Of a stretch of 64,000 nt of DNA, positions 45,903 to 55,510 are shown one piece after another. Position numbers and translations under genes: made by a program. Position 1 is the first letter of the stretch; the number at the start of each line of letters is the position of its first letter. Where the stretch lies: assembly GCF_019977735.1 (NCBI RefSeq), contig NZ_AP025018.1, positions 7,816,580 to 7,880,579 on the forward strand, written 5' to 3'. Under the pieces are notes generated by a model, which made no database searches, was not told the DNA's origin, and was given only the letters and a program-made list of their open reading frames with translations. Source of the DNA: Calothrix sp. PCC 7716 (GTDB lineage: Bacteria; Cyanobacteriota; Cyanobacteriia; Cyanobacteriales; Nostocaceae).

Positions 45903-47201
45903 ATGACGGTTTTTGCTTATTCTTACACCGACCCACTTTTAGATGTTACTCCCGAACCAAATAGTTGGGGGTGGGAAGTTGACCGAGTTTATGAGGACTT
46001 GGGAAAACGTGAACAACTACAAAATTTACTAACAGACTGTCGAGACAACCCTCCAAAATATCTGTTAATTCGTACTTTAGAAGAATTGGGTGATAATTTG
46101 GAGCAAGTCAGCGCACGTATTACAGAATTAAAAGCTTTAGGAATTATTCTAGTTGCAGTTGAGCAAAGCTATAATTCTTCAGAAAATACACTTAATCAAC
46201 ACATAGAACTAATTAATTTAATACAGCAAATTCAATATCAACATCGTAGTCGTCGCATTCGCCAAGGTCATGCTCGTAACCGTCTTGATGTGGCGCCTCC
46301 TCCTGGTAAAGTTCCTTATGGCTATCGGAGGGGTAAAGGAAAGTACATAGTTGACCGTACTACAGCACTCGTCGTCAAAGACTTTTTTGAAAACTTCTTG
46401 CTTTATGGTTCATTACGAAATGCTGTACGGTACATCGCGAAAAAGTACAACAAAAAAATTTCTGTCACTACAGGAAAGCGTTGGTTAACAAATCAGGTAT
46501 ATAGAGGCAACACCGCATACCAAAATGGCGAAATCATATCAGATACACATGTACCGATAATTACTAGAGAAGAAGCAGCACAAGTAGACAGGTTATTGCG
46601 TCGTAACAGTCGTGTAAGTACACGTTCCGCTAGCGCACCCCGTTCTTTAGCAGGTTTAGTAACTTGCAGCGAATGTAAATCACACATGACTATTACGCGC
46701 GTCACTATACGCAAACAAACCAAAGAATATCTATATTTACGTCCCATCAACTGTCCTAAACAACCCAAATGCCCATCAATTCCCTACCAAGAAGTTTTAG
46801 GGAAAACGATTTCTGCTGTATGTCAAGACTTACCAAAAGCAGTAGAAGGAGTAAATTTTCCTCAACTAGACACAGTAAAAAGTCACTTAAGACAAGAAAT
46901 TGCGCGCGCAAATGCCATCTTAGAAAAAATTCCAGAATTGATTGAAACAGGTATTTTAGACGAAGAAACAGCCAAACTTAGAACTTATAAGCTTCGCACC
47001 GAAATCTCAGCAACGGAAGCGAAACTAGCAACCCTTCCCCCCGTTAACTTACGCTCAGTAGCGCAAGCAGTATCTATTCCTCAATTTTGGCTCGACCTCT
47101 CCGAATCTGAGCGACGATTTTACCTACGCGAATTTATCAGAGAAATTCAACTAGTCCATCAAAACAACACTTGGGAATTACAAATAATCTTTATTTTCTA
47201 G
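45903..47201 (+). CDS. Large serine recombinase-family protein (XisF-like layout)
   Basis: A 432-residue recombinase-family protein. The N-terminal resolvase-like part (WGWEVDRVYEDLGKREQLQN; LLIRTLEELGDNLEQVSARI) lacks the classic YxRVS start; the only early Ser is in AYSYTDP, so catalysis is uncertain. The recombinase domain follows (PPPGKVPYGYRRGKGKYIVD, WLTNQVYRGNTAYQNGEIIS). A zinc-ribbon (LVTCSECKSHM) and a C-terminal coiled coil (about 310-400) complete it. Related proteins excise developmental DNA elements in heterocystous cyanobacteria, but this variant may be a chromosomal housekeeping form. No attachment sites were seen. Confidence 0.8.
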   Translation: MTVFAYSYTDPLLDVTPEPNSWGWEVDRVYEDLGKREQLQNLLTDCRDNPPKYLLIRTLEELGDNLEQVSARITELKALGIILVAVEQSYNSSENTLNQHIELINLIQQIQYQHRSRRIRQGHARNRLDVAPPPGKVPYGYRRGKGKYIVDRTTALVVKDFFENFLLYGSLRNAVRYIAKKYNKKISVTTGKRWLTNQVYRGNTAYQNGEIISDTHVPIITREEAAQVDRLLRRNSRVSTRSASAPRSLAGLVTCSECKSHMTITRVTIRKQTKEYLYLRPINCPKQPKCPSIPYQEVLGKTISAVCQDLPKAVEGVNFPQLDTVKSHLRQEIARANAILEKIPELIETGILDEETAKLRTYKLRTEISATEAKLATLPPVNLRSVAQAVSIPQFWLDLSESERRFYLREFIREIQLVHQNNTWELQIIFIF

Positions 47202-47203
47202 TA

Positions 47204-47284
47204 AGTATTGTGGAATGGGCATCCTTGCCCGTTCCAAACAAGCTAGCTTTTGACGCCCACCCCACAAGACAAGAAAATTATTGC
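47204..47284. repeat. Partial MITE of the GGCATCCTTGCCCG family
   Basis: TTGTGGAATGGGCATCCTTG and GACGCCCACCCCACAAGA match the interior of the elements at 21.3 and 31.3 kb; ends are eroded. A short piece (GGCAGGGATGCCTGTTCCAC) recurs at 47997-48018. Confidence 0.65.
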
Positions 47285-47362
47285 TACTCAACTTTGAGAA
47301 AAGGAGCAGAATTTATAATTGAGATTCCTTTTGGCAAATTGGATAACAATACTATGTTTTAA
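47285..47362 (+). pseudogene. Remnant of a histidine-kinase C-terminus
   Basis: LRKGAEFIIEIPFGKLDNN resembles the closing strand of HATPase domains, as in the kinases of this window (GEGAKFVIEIPI, NTEFMIEIPL). Nothing of the rest remains. Confidence 0.45.
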
Positions 47363-47736
47363 CAACTACAACGTAATCCTTCTAACCTTTGCTCTGTCGG
47401 TGAAAAACAAACTATAGTAGTATCAGCTAAATCAAAAAGTGCGATTGCTCCGACATCTGTAAATCCAGAACTTGTATCAATCAATATTATATCTGGCGCC
47501 AATTGAGTTTTTATATCTTCGACTAATTGCTCTACAGCATTTTTTCCACGTTTGTAGAAAGAGCTAATATCAAGGTCAGCTAACCGATGAATATAATTCT
47601 CATTATACTGTCCTGCTGAAACTAAAAATAATTCGCCATTACCTTGTAAATTTATTTGTCCTACACAATTGCCAATATTTGGAATATCTTCTTCAGGTGT
47701 TAAGCTTCTTTGATACAAATAGGCAGAGTTTACCAT
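47359..47736 (-). pseudogene. Fragment of a ParA/MinD-like ATPase
   Basis: A 125-codon frame whose C-terminal half reads DIILIDTSSGFTDVGAIALF and DTTIVCFSPTEQRLEGLR, the Walker-B-side part of cyanobacterial ParA-like (AAA_31) proteins. The P-loop part and the C-terminus are missing. Either a truncated gene or debris; the frame itself is intact from ATG 47736. Confidence 0.6.
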
Positions 47737-47748
47737 TGACTCAAAGTC

Positions 47749-47955
47749 TTACCAGTCACAAATATTTTTATCAATCACTTCACCATTGGGTAGAGTTACA
47801 TCTTGTAATGTATTGCCCATAAAATCTGCTAATTTAATTCCTTTAGCACCTGTAAAATTACAACTTACCAGGTAATTTTCTCCCATGTCTAAATAACTTA
47901 GACCAGCATTACTAAAATCTATATCTTTAAAAGCTGACATGTGAAACCATAGCAT
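47749..47955 (-). CDS. Short pentapeptide-repeat-type protein or fragment
   Basis: A 68-residue frame with pentapeptide-like strands (DIDFSNAGLSYLDMGENYL, CNFTGAKGIKLADFMGN) and the common closing TLPNGEVID. Only about six coils are present, fewer than in most complete members, so it is likely a 3' fragment. It lies 12 bp upstream of the ParA fragment on the same strand. Confidence 0.45.
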   Translation of the reverse strand: MLWFHMSAFKDIDFSNAGLSYLDMGENYLVSCNFTGAKGIKLADFMGNTLQDVTLPNGEVIDKNICDW

Positions 47956-48083
47956 CCCTAAATATCTATGTTACAAAATTTTATAAAACTATAGAACAGG
48001 CAGGGATGCCTGTTCCACAATTTTAGATTTTACAGTTTCAGTTTACAGTTTCAGGTTACAGTTTGTTTTTTGGTTGCAAGGGT

Positions 48084-49832
48084 TTATGCTGGGTAAATTC
48101 TTAGCCTGCGGTTAGGTTCTTCACCGAAACTGTTAGATTTTAATCGATAATGCTCGACTAATTCGTGTTGCATTTTACGTACTTGAGCGGAACGGGGTAA
48201 TAATTCTACTGGTTGCCCTTTGGGAATTACTATTTGCTCGACTGCAAGTCTTGCTTCTTCCAAAGCATCCATTTCGTCGTCGGTGCCGTTGTGAAGAAAT
48301 AGCTGCAATTCGTTTTCGTCAGAAAATTCTGGGTCATCGATGTTAAGCATTCTTCGCAACCCGCGCGTAATTTGCGGGATGGTACTCGATTTTATCATGT
48401 GCAGTGGTAGGTGTCTTGACTTCGCCAATTGCCTTAATTTGGCATGGTTTTTGACGTGTGACCGCAGTGCCAAAATAGAATCTGCACTGTCTATGTCTTT
48501 TGTCAAGATAACTGGCAAGTTTAATACTTTGACGACTTGTTCGAGTTGATGGCGACTCACACCATATGGATAAATGTGCAACGGCAAGTCTTCGCCATTG
48601 GGTCCTGGTACTCGTGAGTTTTCATCAAATTCTAAGTCTGAGGTATCAAAACTTGCTTCTTGTGAAAGCAAACGGTCAAATTCGCTTTTCGGTGCATTGG
48701 AGCCGTTTAGCTCAGTGGGTACTGCCTGCAACGGCGCCATTCTACCCGATGACCGCCAATTACTACCTTGCTGCCGTTGGGATGCAAAGTTTTCATCGAG
48801 AGTTGTAACGTTTCCACCTCGACCATTTATTGCTGTTAACTGGCGAGTAATAGAAAGTTTACCATTTTCATCGACGGTTCGGGTTTGCGGACTCGGTTGG
48901 CGCCCACGTAATAATGTGTCAACTGTATCAGCAACACTTTCGTGAACAACCCAGCGCTTACGTTCGTGCATTTCAACTGCAATATCGAACGTAGGCAATG
49001 CTTTACGTTCCAAAACAGTTTTTTGACTGCCTCTTCGTCGTGCCTCGTCGTCTCCCAACGTCACAGCTTGAATACCACCTACTAAATCCGATAAAGTGGG
49101 GTTTTTAATCAAGTTCTCAATTTGATTCCCATGCGCTGTACCAACTAACTGCACGCCTCGTTCCGCAATTGTCCGCGCTGCTACGGCTTCAAGTTCAGTA
49201 CCAATTTCATCAATAACGATAACTTCTGGCATGTGGTTTTCCACTGCCTCAATCATCACTTGATGCTGCTCGTTTGGATGGGCAACTTGCATCCTACGAG
49301 CTCTGCCAATTGCTGGGTGCGGCACATCACCATCTCCAGCAATTTCATTCGATGTATCAATTATGACCACACGCTTGTTCAGCTCATCCGCCAAGACGCG
49401 GGCAATTTCGCGCAGCGCAGTAGTTTTACCAACACCTGGGCGACCTAGCATGAGTATCGATTTACCTGTTTCCACTAAATCGCGAATCATGCCAATCGTT
49501 CCAAAAATTGCTCGACCAACACGACAGGTCAAACCAATTATTTTGCCGGAACGGTTACGGATGGCACTGATACGGTGCAGGGTCAGCTCAATCCCCGCAC
49601 GATTGTCTCCACCAAAGCTTCCCACTCTAGATACACAATCATCGATTTGTGCTTGAGTAATAGGTGCCTCCCTTAGATACTCGGCTTTATCAGGAAAGCG
49701 AGCTTCTGGACGGCGCCCTAAATCCAAGACCACTTCTACTAAACTATCTCGTTGCGGATGATTCTCTAGAATTTCTCGCAGGTCTTGAGGCAGTATATCT
49801 AATAACTTTTGGAGCTCGTCTTTAATCGTCAT
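48084..49832 (-). CDS. Ycf45-like AAA ATPase with R3H domain
   Basis: A 582-residue protein. The N-terminal ATPase of the secretion/SpoIIIAA type has Walker A LGRPGVGKTTALREIARV, VIIDTSNEIAGDGDVPHPA and Walker B EVIVIDEIGTELEA. A variable linker (about 330-400) precedes an R3H-like single-stranded nucleic-acid-binding end (EARLAVEQIVIPKGQPVELL, VRKMQHELVEHY). It matches the plastid ycf45 / cyanobacterial R3H family. The role is not well defined; nucleic-acid-linked ATPase. Start ATG 49832. Confidence 0.88.
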   Translation of the reverse strand: MTIKDELQKLLDILPQDLREILENHPQRDSLVEVVLDLGRRPEARFPDKAEYLREAPITQAQIDDCVSRVGSFGGDNRAGIELTLHRISAIRNRSGKIIGLTCRVGRAIFGTIGMIRDLVETGKSILMLGRPGVGKTTALREIARVLADELNKRVVIIDTSNEIAGDGDVPHPAIGRARRMQVAHPNEQHQVMIEAVENHMPEVIVIDEIGTELEAVAARTIAERGVQLVGTAHGNQIENLIKNPTLSDLVGGIQAVTLGDDEARRRGSQKTVLERKALPTFDIAVEMHERKRWVVHESVADTVDTLLRGRQPSPQTRTVDENGKLSITRQLTAINGRGGNVTTLDENFASQRQQGSNWRSSGRMAPLQAVPTELNGSNAPKSEFDRLLSQEASFDTSDLEFDENSRVPGPNGEDLPLHIYPYGVSRHQLEQVVKVLNLPVILTKDIDSADSILALRSHVKNHAKLRQLAKSRHLPLHMIKSSTIPQITRGLRRMLNIDDPEFSDENELQLFLHNGTDDEMDALEEARLAVEQIVIPKGQPVELLPRSAQVRKMQHELVEHYRLKSNSFGEEPNRRLRIYPA

Positions 49833-49956
49833 GCTTTTTATGGTGACGTTTTAAGAGATTTTTGGACATTTATGATGCGCGAAATTAACTATAACAAAGT
49901 GCTTTAAAAAGTACTTGTTATGAACCCTATTAACTGAAATAACACTTAATGTAGTT

Positions 49957-51171
49957 TCAGTACAAGGTACGCGCTATACTTTGCTGTGACTTGAGCTGGG
50001 AAACGAGAGAATGGGCAAGTTTTACCGCTTGCCAGAGCAATTCAGGCTCGTCCTCTAGACGAACACATTTAACATCGTATTGATTCACCTCCTTTGTTTC
50101 TAACTGTTCTAAAATTGGTGACAGCAATGCACGCGCATAACTGCCGTATGCTATACCAGAAATATAAGAGTGCTGAGTTTTGAGTGCTGAGTTCTGAGTT
50201 GAGACTTGATTAATCAAGTCTTTACACTCAGCACTACTCTCAGCACTCAGCACTTTATACTCAGCACTACTCTCAGCACTACTTCTTAGCATTCCCATTG
50301 CTTTTAACTTAGCAACAGTGTAGCTATTTGTGCCTCCTGCTAACTGCACATATCCTGGTAAATTCGCTTTCAAAACTTTTTGCCCCAGCTTTATTGCCGC
50401 AATAGTGGCGCCAGAACCAATATCACCGCTCATTGGACGACCATCTGTTTGCCAAATTAAATTAGAAACAGTCGGAGCTATTAGTTCATATAGGGCATGT
50501 AAATAGTCAATTAAATCTTCGCCATCAGGACAACTGACAGCAACTAATTTCAACTGCTCTACGTGCGGCTCGATTGCTTGCCACAACCGCTTAAATTCCG
50601 CAAAACGTCCTACTTTGGTATGTATTTCTACTGCGTCTACTCCTGTTGACAATACCAATGGTGCTATCGCTCCTGGCGTTGATACATACGAACTTGTATA
50701 AATTATATCATAGGGACAGATAGGGATACAACGTCCACAGCCATAACATTTTTGCGATACTACACCAGAGAAATTACTGGAATGTGAGTTAAAAACGATT
50801 GCTTGAGCGGGACATACTTTCTCGCAGGGTCTTGGGCAAGTCGAAGGACATAAACGCTCATCAAATTCGGCTTTGCGAAAGTGGGGGTCTTCTCCATCAT
50901 TTAGACTTACCATCAAGAAAGGCATCTTTACTTCACAGTTGATACCCAGGCTTTGAGATTTGGTAGATAATATCGAAGCAACTCTAAGCGCGTCTTGTGC
51001 TGCTGAAATTACAGCAGGGTCGGCTGCTACATCGATACAGTCGGCGCCTGCCAGTGCATAAGCTAAAGTTAAACTTCTCACCGCAGGCAAGTGTTGATAA
51101 CTGGCTCCGCAGATCAGCTTGAACCAGTGACCAAAATCTAGAGAACGTAAAGGGTTAAACAAATCAGTCAC
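49957..51171 (-). CDS. ldpA: LdpA, circadian redox input protein, with in-frame repeat insertion
   Basis: A 404-residue iron-sulfur protein that modulates circadian period with light/redox state in cyanobacteria. Two cluster-binding stretches are clear: CPSTCPRPCEKVCPAQAIVF and CYGCGRCIPICPYDI. The N-terminus (LDFGHWFKLICGASYQHLP, LAYALAGADCIDVAADP) is typical. Residues about 295-334 (SSAESSAEYKVLSAESSAEC; TQNSALKTQHS) are translated heptamer STRRs between conserved segments KLKAMGMLR and ISGIAYGSYARALL, so the frame is kept but about 40 residues are foreign. Confidence 0.9.
   Translation of the reverse strand: MTDLFNPLRSLDFGHWFKLICGASYQHLPAVRSLTLAYALAGADCIDVAADPAVISAAQDALRVASILSTKSQSLGINCEVKMPFLMVSLNDGEDPHFRKAEFDERLCPSTCPRPCEKVCPAQAIVFNSHSSNFSGVVSQKCYGCGRCIPICPYDIIYTSSYVSTPGAIAPLVLSTGVDAVEIHTKVGRFAEFKRLWQAIEPHVEQLKLVAVSCPDGEDLIDYLHALYELIAPTVSNLIWQTDGRPMSGDIGSGATIAAIKLGQKVLKANLPGYVQLAGGTNSYTVAKLKAMGMLRSSAESSAEYKVLSAESSAECKDLINQVSTQNSALKTQHSYISGIAYGSYARALLSPILEQLETKEVNQYDVKCVRLEDEPELLWQAVKLAHSLVSQLKSQQSIARTLY
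50169..50288. repeat. Heptamer STRR block inside ldpA
   Basis: Blocks of TGAGTGC/GCTGAGT heptamers (CACTCAG on the other strand) interrupted by a unique stretch (GAGACTTGATTAATCAAGTC). Length is compatible with the reading frame. Confidence 0.9.
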
Positions 51172-51265
51172 ATTTCTATTATGCTATTTGTGACAAAAAA
51201 TGGTAGCCCTAACCTCTAAAAAAGTTTTTGCTCTTTGAATTGAAAACCTTTTTAGTTACAATTAG

Positions 51266-52660
51266 TTACAAAGTACTATAAGTGATTGGAATTTCGATGA
51301 CAAATTTAGCACCTTCTCCTGGCAAAGAATAGCATGTTAAATTGCCATGATGCTTTTGAACCACAATTTGGTAACTAATCGATAATCCTAATCCAGTACC
51401 TTTACCTACAGGTTTTGTAGTAAAAAACGGGTCGAACAATCGCGAACACGTAGAAGAGTCAATTCCAGGCCCGTTGTCAGCAATAATAATTTTGACGGTA
51501 TTTTTGCTTGTATGCTGCGTTTGAATCAAAATTTGCGGTAAGCCATGAGAATTTAGAATTTGTTGTTGCGAAGCTAATACTGGTGTAGTGTCAAAATTAT
51601 CTTGACTTAACGATACTACCGCATCTTCTTGCAATCGGTTCAAAGTCCCCAGGCGCCATGCTCCATTTCCCATTTCTAAAGCATCAATGGCATTATTCAA
51701 AATATGCATGAAAACCTGATTTAGCTCGCTAGCATAACACATAACATTCGGCAAAGCTGCAAAATCTTTGACAACGGCAATCATTGGACGATGAGCAGTC
51801 TCCTTGAACTTATGCTCCAACATAACTAACGTGCTTTCGATACCTTCATGAATATCCACCGACTTCATAATCGCTTCATCTAAACGCGAAAAATTTTGCA
51901 GCGCTAGTACAATAGCTCTAATTCTTTCTGTACCTCGATACATGGCGCCCATTAAACTTTGTAAGTCATGAACTACAAAATTCAAGTCGATTTCTTTAAT
52001 TGTTGCTTGAAGCTTTGGCGTTGGATTCGGATATTCTTTTTGGTATATTTCTACTAGTTTTACTAAGTCTAGAATATATTCATTTGCGTATTGTAAATTG
52101 CCGTAGATAAAACTAACGGGGTTATTAATTTCGTGCGCGACTCCTGCAACTAATTGTCCAAGAGCAAACATTTTTTCATTTTGTATTTGCTGAACTTGAG
52201 CAGATTTTAATTCGTCGAACGCATTTTGCAGTAATATATTCTTTTCTTGTAATTTATTTTGTAGTAAACGTAAATTAATTTGATTTTCAATTCGTAACAC
52301 TACTTCGGCGCCATGAAAAGGTTTAGTGATATAATCAACACCACCAACATCGAAAGCCTTAACTTTGTCTAACACATCATCGAGTGCGCTAATAAAAATT
52401 ACAGGAATCTCACTTGTTTTATCTTCCGATTTAAGTTGTTTACATACTTCATATCCATCCATACCAGGCATATTGATATCGAGTAAAATCACATCAGGCA
52501 AAAGCATTTGACACGCAGTTAACGCCATTTTACCGTTCAGAGCTTTACGAACTTCGTACCCTTGTGCTGTCAACATTGCTGATAGCAACCGCAAGTTGTC
52601 AGGTGTGTCATCGACAACGAGTATATTAGCTTTATAATTATGATTGCGCTCTAAAAGCAT
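51266..52660 (-). CDS. Response regulator-histidine kinase hybrid
   Basis: A 464-residue cytosolic protein. Receiver domain 10-125 (ILVVDDTPDNLRLLSAML; phospho-Asp in VILLDINMPGMDG; Lys in YITKPF), a coiled coil (RLLQNKLQEKNILLQNAFDE), then HisKA with phosphoacceptor His in LVAGVAHEINNPVSFIYGNL. The HATPase domain has NAIDAL, ADNGPGID, DPFFTTKPVGKGTGLGLSI. A 45-residue unconserved insert (MGNGAWRLGTLNRLQEDAVV onward) follows the N box. Such receiver-first kinases commonly act inside phosphorelays. No partner is adjacent except the similar RR-GGDEF-EAL gene upstream. Confidence 0.92.
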   Translation of the reverse strand: MLLERNHNYKANILVVDDTPDNLRLLSAMLTAQGYEVRKALNGKMALTACQMLLPDVILLDINMPGMDGYEVCKQLKSEDKTSEIPVIFISALDDVLDKVKAFDVGGVDYITKPFHGAEVVLRIENQINLRLLQNKLQEKNILLQNAFDELKSAQVQQIQNEKMFALGQLVAGVAHEINNPVSFIYGNLQYANEYILDLVKLVEIYQKEYPNPTPKLQATIKEIDLNFVVHDLQSLMGAMYRGTERIRAIVLALQNFSRLDEAIMKSVDIHEGIESTLVMLEHKFKETAHRPMIAVVKDFAALPNVMCYASELNQVFMHILNNAIDALEMGNGAWRLGTLNRLQEDAVVSLSQDNFDTTPVLASQQQILNSHGLPQILIQTQHTSKNTVKIIIADNGPGIDSSTCSRLFDPFFTTKPVGKGTGLGLSISYQIVVQKHHGNLTCYSLPGEGAKFVIEIPITYSTL

Positions 52661-53093
52661 CTCAAAAAATAACCTGTTCTATATTATCTTAACAATTAAT
52701 ATTAAAAAACTCACATACTGGTAAACGAATAATACACTCAATAAACCTGGTTTCTATGCATTTATTGTCGCAGACAAATCGTCTTTTTATTACAATATCT
52801 CAACGAAGAAACCAGGTTTCTACGATTTCACTTTTTATACGTAAATAAACTTGTAAAAAAAGTACTTGCACTTCAGTATAATCCACAGGGATATAGCATT
52901 CTGTCGATTTATCGCGCAACGCACAGTCAGCAAAACTTATAATTGTCTACTAACTATCGAGTAGTGCGATTCTTTTGTAACAAGTCTAATTTAAGTATAT
53001 TAGATAACATACACGTCTGAACTAAATTATAGTCATTTTCACATAAGCTTTTGATTTTCGTGGCATCATATATTATGTTACGTTACCGAGCCG
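52661..53093. other. 433-bp gap with a hairpin repeat
   Basis: An inverted pair AACCTGGTTTCT (52744) and AGAAACCAGGTTTCT (52804-52818) belongs to the AAACCCGGTTTC repeat family. The promoter of the hybrid kinase should lie close to 52661-52740. No gene is seen. Confidence 0.55.
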
Positions 53094-54929
53094 CTACCAT
53101 TGCGGATTAGAAGCAATAAAATCGAGGACAAGTTCTTGCTTTAAGGGTTGAGAGAATAAAAATCCTTGAGCGAGGTCGCAATTTAGAGTACGTAGTTGAG
53201 CTAGTTGTTCTTGGGTTTCGACACCTTCAGCGATTGTCAGCATTCCCATTGAGTGTGAAATGCCAATCATTGCCGGTACTAGTCCCATATTTTCTTGATT
53301 ATCTTGCATCCTCTTGACAAAAGACTTATCAATCTTTAGCGCATTCAACGGAAAACTATGAAGGTAGCTTAACGAAGAATAACCCGTACCAAAATCATCA
53401 ATAACAAGTTTGAATTTTTTTTGTTTTAACTGCTGTAGAATTCCTCTAACTATATCGTTATTTTCCATAATCACACTTTCTGTAATTTCCAATTCAACAT
53501 AGCTAGGATTAACCTGAGTTTCTGCGATAATCTTATCAACGACGGCGCCGAAGTCAGGATAAGAAAATAGCCGTGCAGATAAATTAATATTGATTGTGAT
53601 ATTTTCTAAGAATGCTGAATGCTTTTGCCAAATTTTTAGTTGTTTTAAAGCAGTTTTAAATATCCAAATATTCAGGGTGTAAATCAACCCGATTTCTTCT
53701 GCTGCGGGTATAAATTCGGTAGGTGGAATCATACCTTTAGTTGGGTGTTGCCATCGAACAAGAGCTTCAAAACCAGCGATTTTACCTGTAGCAAGTGAAA
53801 TAATTGGCTGGTAGTAAATTAAAAACTCTTCGCGCTCTACAGCTCGACGTAAGTCATTTTCAAGTTCTAATATCTGAATAGCTTTAAAATGCATATCAGG
53901 GTCAAATACGTGATATTGCGCGCGTCCTGAAGACTTTGCACGATACATTGCAGTGTCCGCATCACGTAATAAATATTCGGCTTTTTCGTAGTTATTATTA
54001 CCCCAACTAATACCAATACTAGCATTCATAAACACTTCGTATCGCGACAATTTGAATGCTAATGACAATTTTTTCAAAACAGCTTCGGCAACATCAGTAG
54101 CCATATTTAAACCAGTAATGTTTTCTAATAAAATAGCGAATTCATCACCGCCAAATCTTGCTAAAGTATCGAAAGGACTTAGTAATGCTTGAATGCGACG
54201 AGCAATAGCAATAAGTAATTCGTCTCCAACAAAATGACCAAGCGAGTCGTTAATCACTTTGAAACGGTCACAATCTAAAAATAAAACGGCAAATTGATAG
54301 TTAGTATCTTGTTTGGCATGTTTTAGCGCTCTTTCAAGCTGTCGAATGAATAAAACGCGATTTGGTAGACCAGTTAAGGAGTCATGCAAAGCAATGTCAA
54401 GAAGTTTACCCTGTAGTTCACGTCGAGAATGAATCTCAACTTGCAGTTGTTGCATAGCTTGTTCTAACTCTTGAGTTCGCTTCTTTACTCGTTCCTCCAA
54501 CTCCGCATTTAGCTTTACAACCTCTAAACGAGCTTCACGCAGAGCAATTTGATTTTGCACTCGTACCAAAACTTCTTCAAATTCAAACGGTTTTGTGATA
54601 TAATCCACGCCGCCTACGCGAAAAGCCTTCACTTTGTCAAAAACATCATCAAGTGCGCTGACAAAAATCACCGGAATATCAGTAGTCTTATGCCAGTTTT
54701 TCAAACGATGACAAACTTCATACCCATCAATTTCAGGCATCATGATATCAAGCAAAATTAAATCGGGTAGAATCGTTTGGCACGCAGTTAAAGCCATTTG
54801 CCAGTTTAGAGCTTTGCGAACGTTGTACCCTTCCCTGATTAAAATCGCTGACAAAACTCTGAGATTATCGGCGGTATCGTCGATAATCAATATATCTTTC
54901 TTTGGATTGATCAAACTGACATCGTTCAT
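53094..54929 (-). CDS. Receiver-GGDEF-EAL c-di-GMP protein
   Basis: A 611-residue protein. Receiver 12-128 (ILIIDDTADNLRVLSAIL; Asp in LILLDIMMPEIDG; YITKPFEFEE), coiled coil (RLEVVKLNAELEERVKKRTQ), GGDEF domain (HDSLTGLPNRVLF; active motif RFGGDEFAILLEN) and EAL domain (GFEALVRWQHP, LELEITESVIMEN-like VELEITESVI, DDFGTGYSSLSYL, LKIDKSFV). Both the cyclase and the phosphodiesterase motifs look intact, so net activity may depend on receiver phosphorylation. Its receiver is very close to that of the downstream hybrid kinase, suggesting gene duplication and a shared partner. Confidence 0.93.
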   Translation of the reverse strand: MNDVSLINPKKDILIIDDTADNLRVLSAILIREGYNVRKALNWQMALTACQTILPDLILLDIMMPEIDGYEVCHRLKNWHKTTDIPVIFVSALDDVFDKVKAFRVGGVDYITKPFEFEEVLVRVQNQIALREARLEVVKLNAELEERVKKRTQELEQAMQQLQVEIHSRRELQGKLLDIALHDSLTGLPNRVLFIRQLERALKHAKQDTNYQFAVLFLDCDRFKVINDSLGHFVGDELLIAIARRIQALLSPFDTLARFGGDEFAILLENITGLNMATDVAEAVLKKLSLAFKLSRYEVFMNASIGISWGNNNYEKAEYLLRDADTAMYRAKSSGRAQYHVFDPDMHFKAIQILELENDLRRAVEREEFLIYYQPIISLATGKIAGFEALVRWQHPTKGMIPPTEFIPAAEEIGLIYTLNIWIFKTALKQLKIWQKHSAFLENITININLSARLFSYPDFGAVVDKIIAETQVNPSYVELEITESVIMENNDIVRGILQQLKQKKFKLVIDDFGTGYSSLSYLHSFPLNALKIDKSFVKRMQDNQENMGLVPAMIGISHSMGMLTIAEGVETQEQLAQLRTLNCDLAQGFLFSQPLKQELVLDFIASNPQW

Positions 54930-55510
54930 TCTGCATTTGCTGTCTAGAAATTCTTTAATTTTCGCTCCTCTCGCTTAACGAAAGGCGCCTTTATAGCGGA
55001 AACATTAACTAGTCGAGCAACAAGGCGTCGATAATGCCGTAATAACTACCTCTTAACTAGAGAAGCACTATCCAGATCGCTTCAAGTCAGCAATTTGCTT
55101 AATACACATTTATACCTAATTTCTGCTTAAATAACAAAGTTTCAAACTTGTTATAGCATCTTGATTATTGGTTAAGTATTACTGAATAAGGTCAAAGAAC
55201 CGTATACAAGAGACTTTGAAAATCTTTTCACTATTTTTTTACAATGTCAAAAGTAAAATAAATTACCCTGATTTTATCAGTACAACCAAGCATTACGCTG
55301 TAGAGCAAAATTCATTGCGAAGGTTAAAATAACACAGCCCACTTGCATTGCTAATTAGATACTCATCGAATTAGTAATTCTACAGCGAAATAATAAAAGA
55401 AACTAGGTTTCTTCGTCTAAAATTCAGCATTTTCCGAGCTTACGGCAGTAAGTAACTGAGATTAAAATTAAAGAATAATTTGATACACAGCTTGAAAGCT
55501 GACACGGGCA
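54930..55510. other. 581-bp divergent intergenic region
   Basis: Lies between the RR-GGDEF-EAL gene (minus) and the phytochrome-like kinase (plus), so it carries both promoters. It holds one GGCGCC site and a short AGAAACTAGGTTTCTTCG hairpin (55400-55417). No ORF with recognisable product is present. Confidence 0.5.

Noticed and set aside
45903-47201. A prophage or excisable element bounded by the serine recombinase
   Set aside because: No phage genes, no direct-repeat attachment pair and no tRNA were seen around it.
48706-48742. tRNA-like stretch GCCGTTTAGCTCAGTGGGTA
   Set aside because: It lies in frame inside the Ycf45-like gene and no matching anticodon, T arm or acceptor stem follows.
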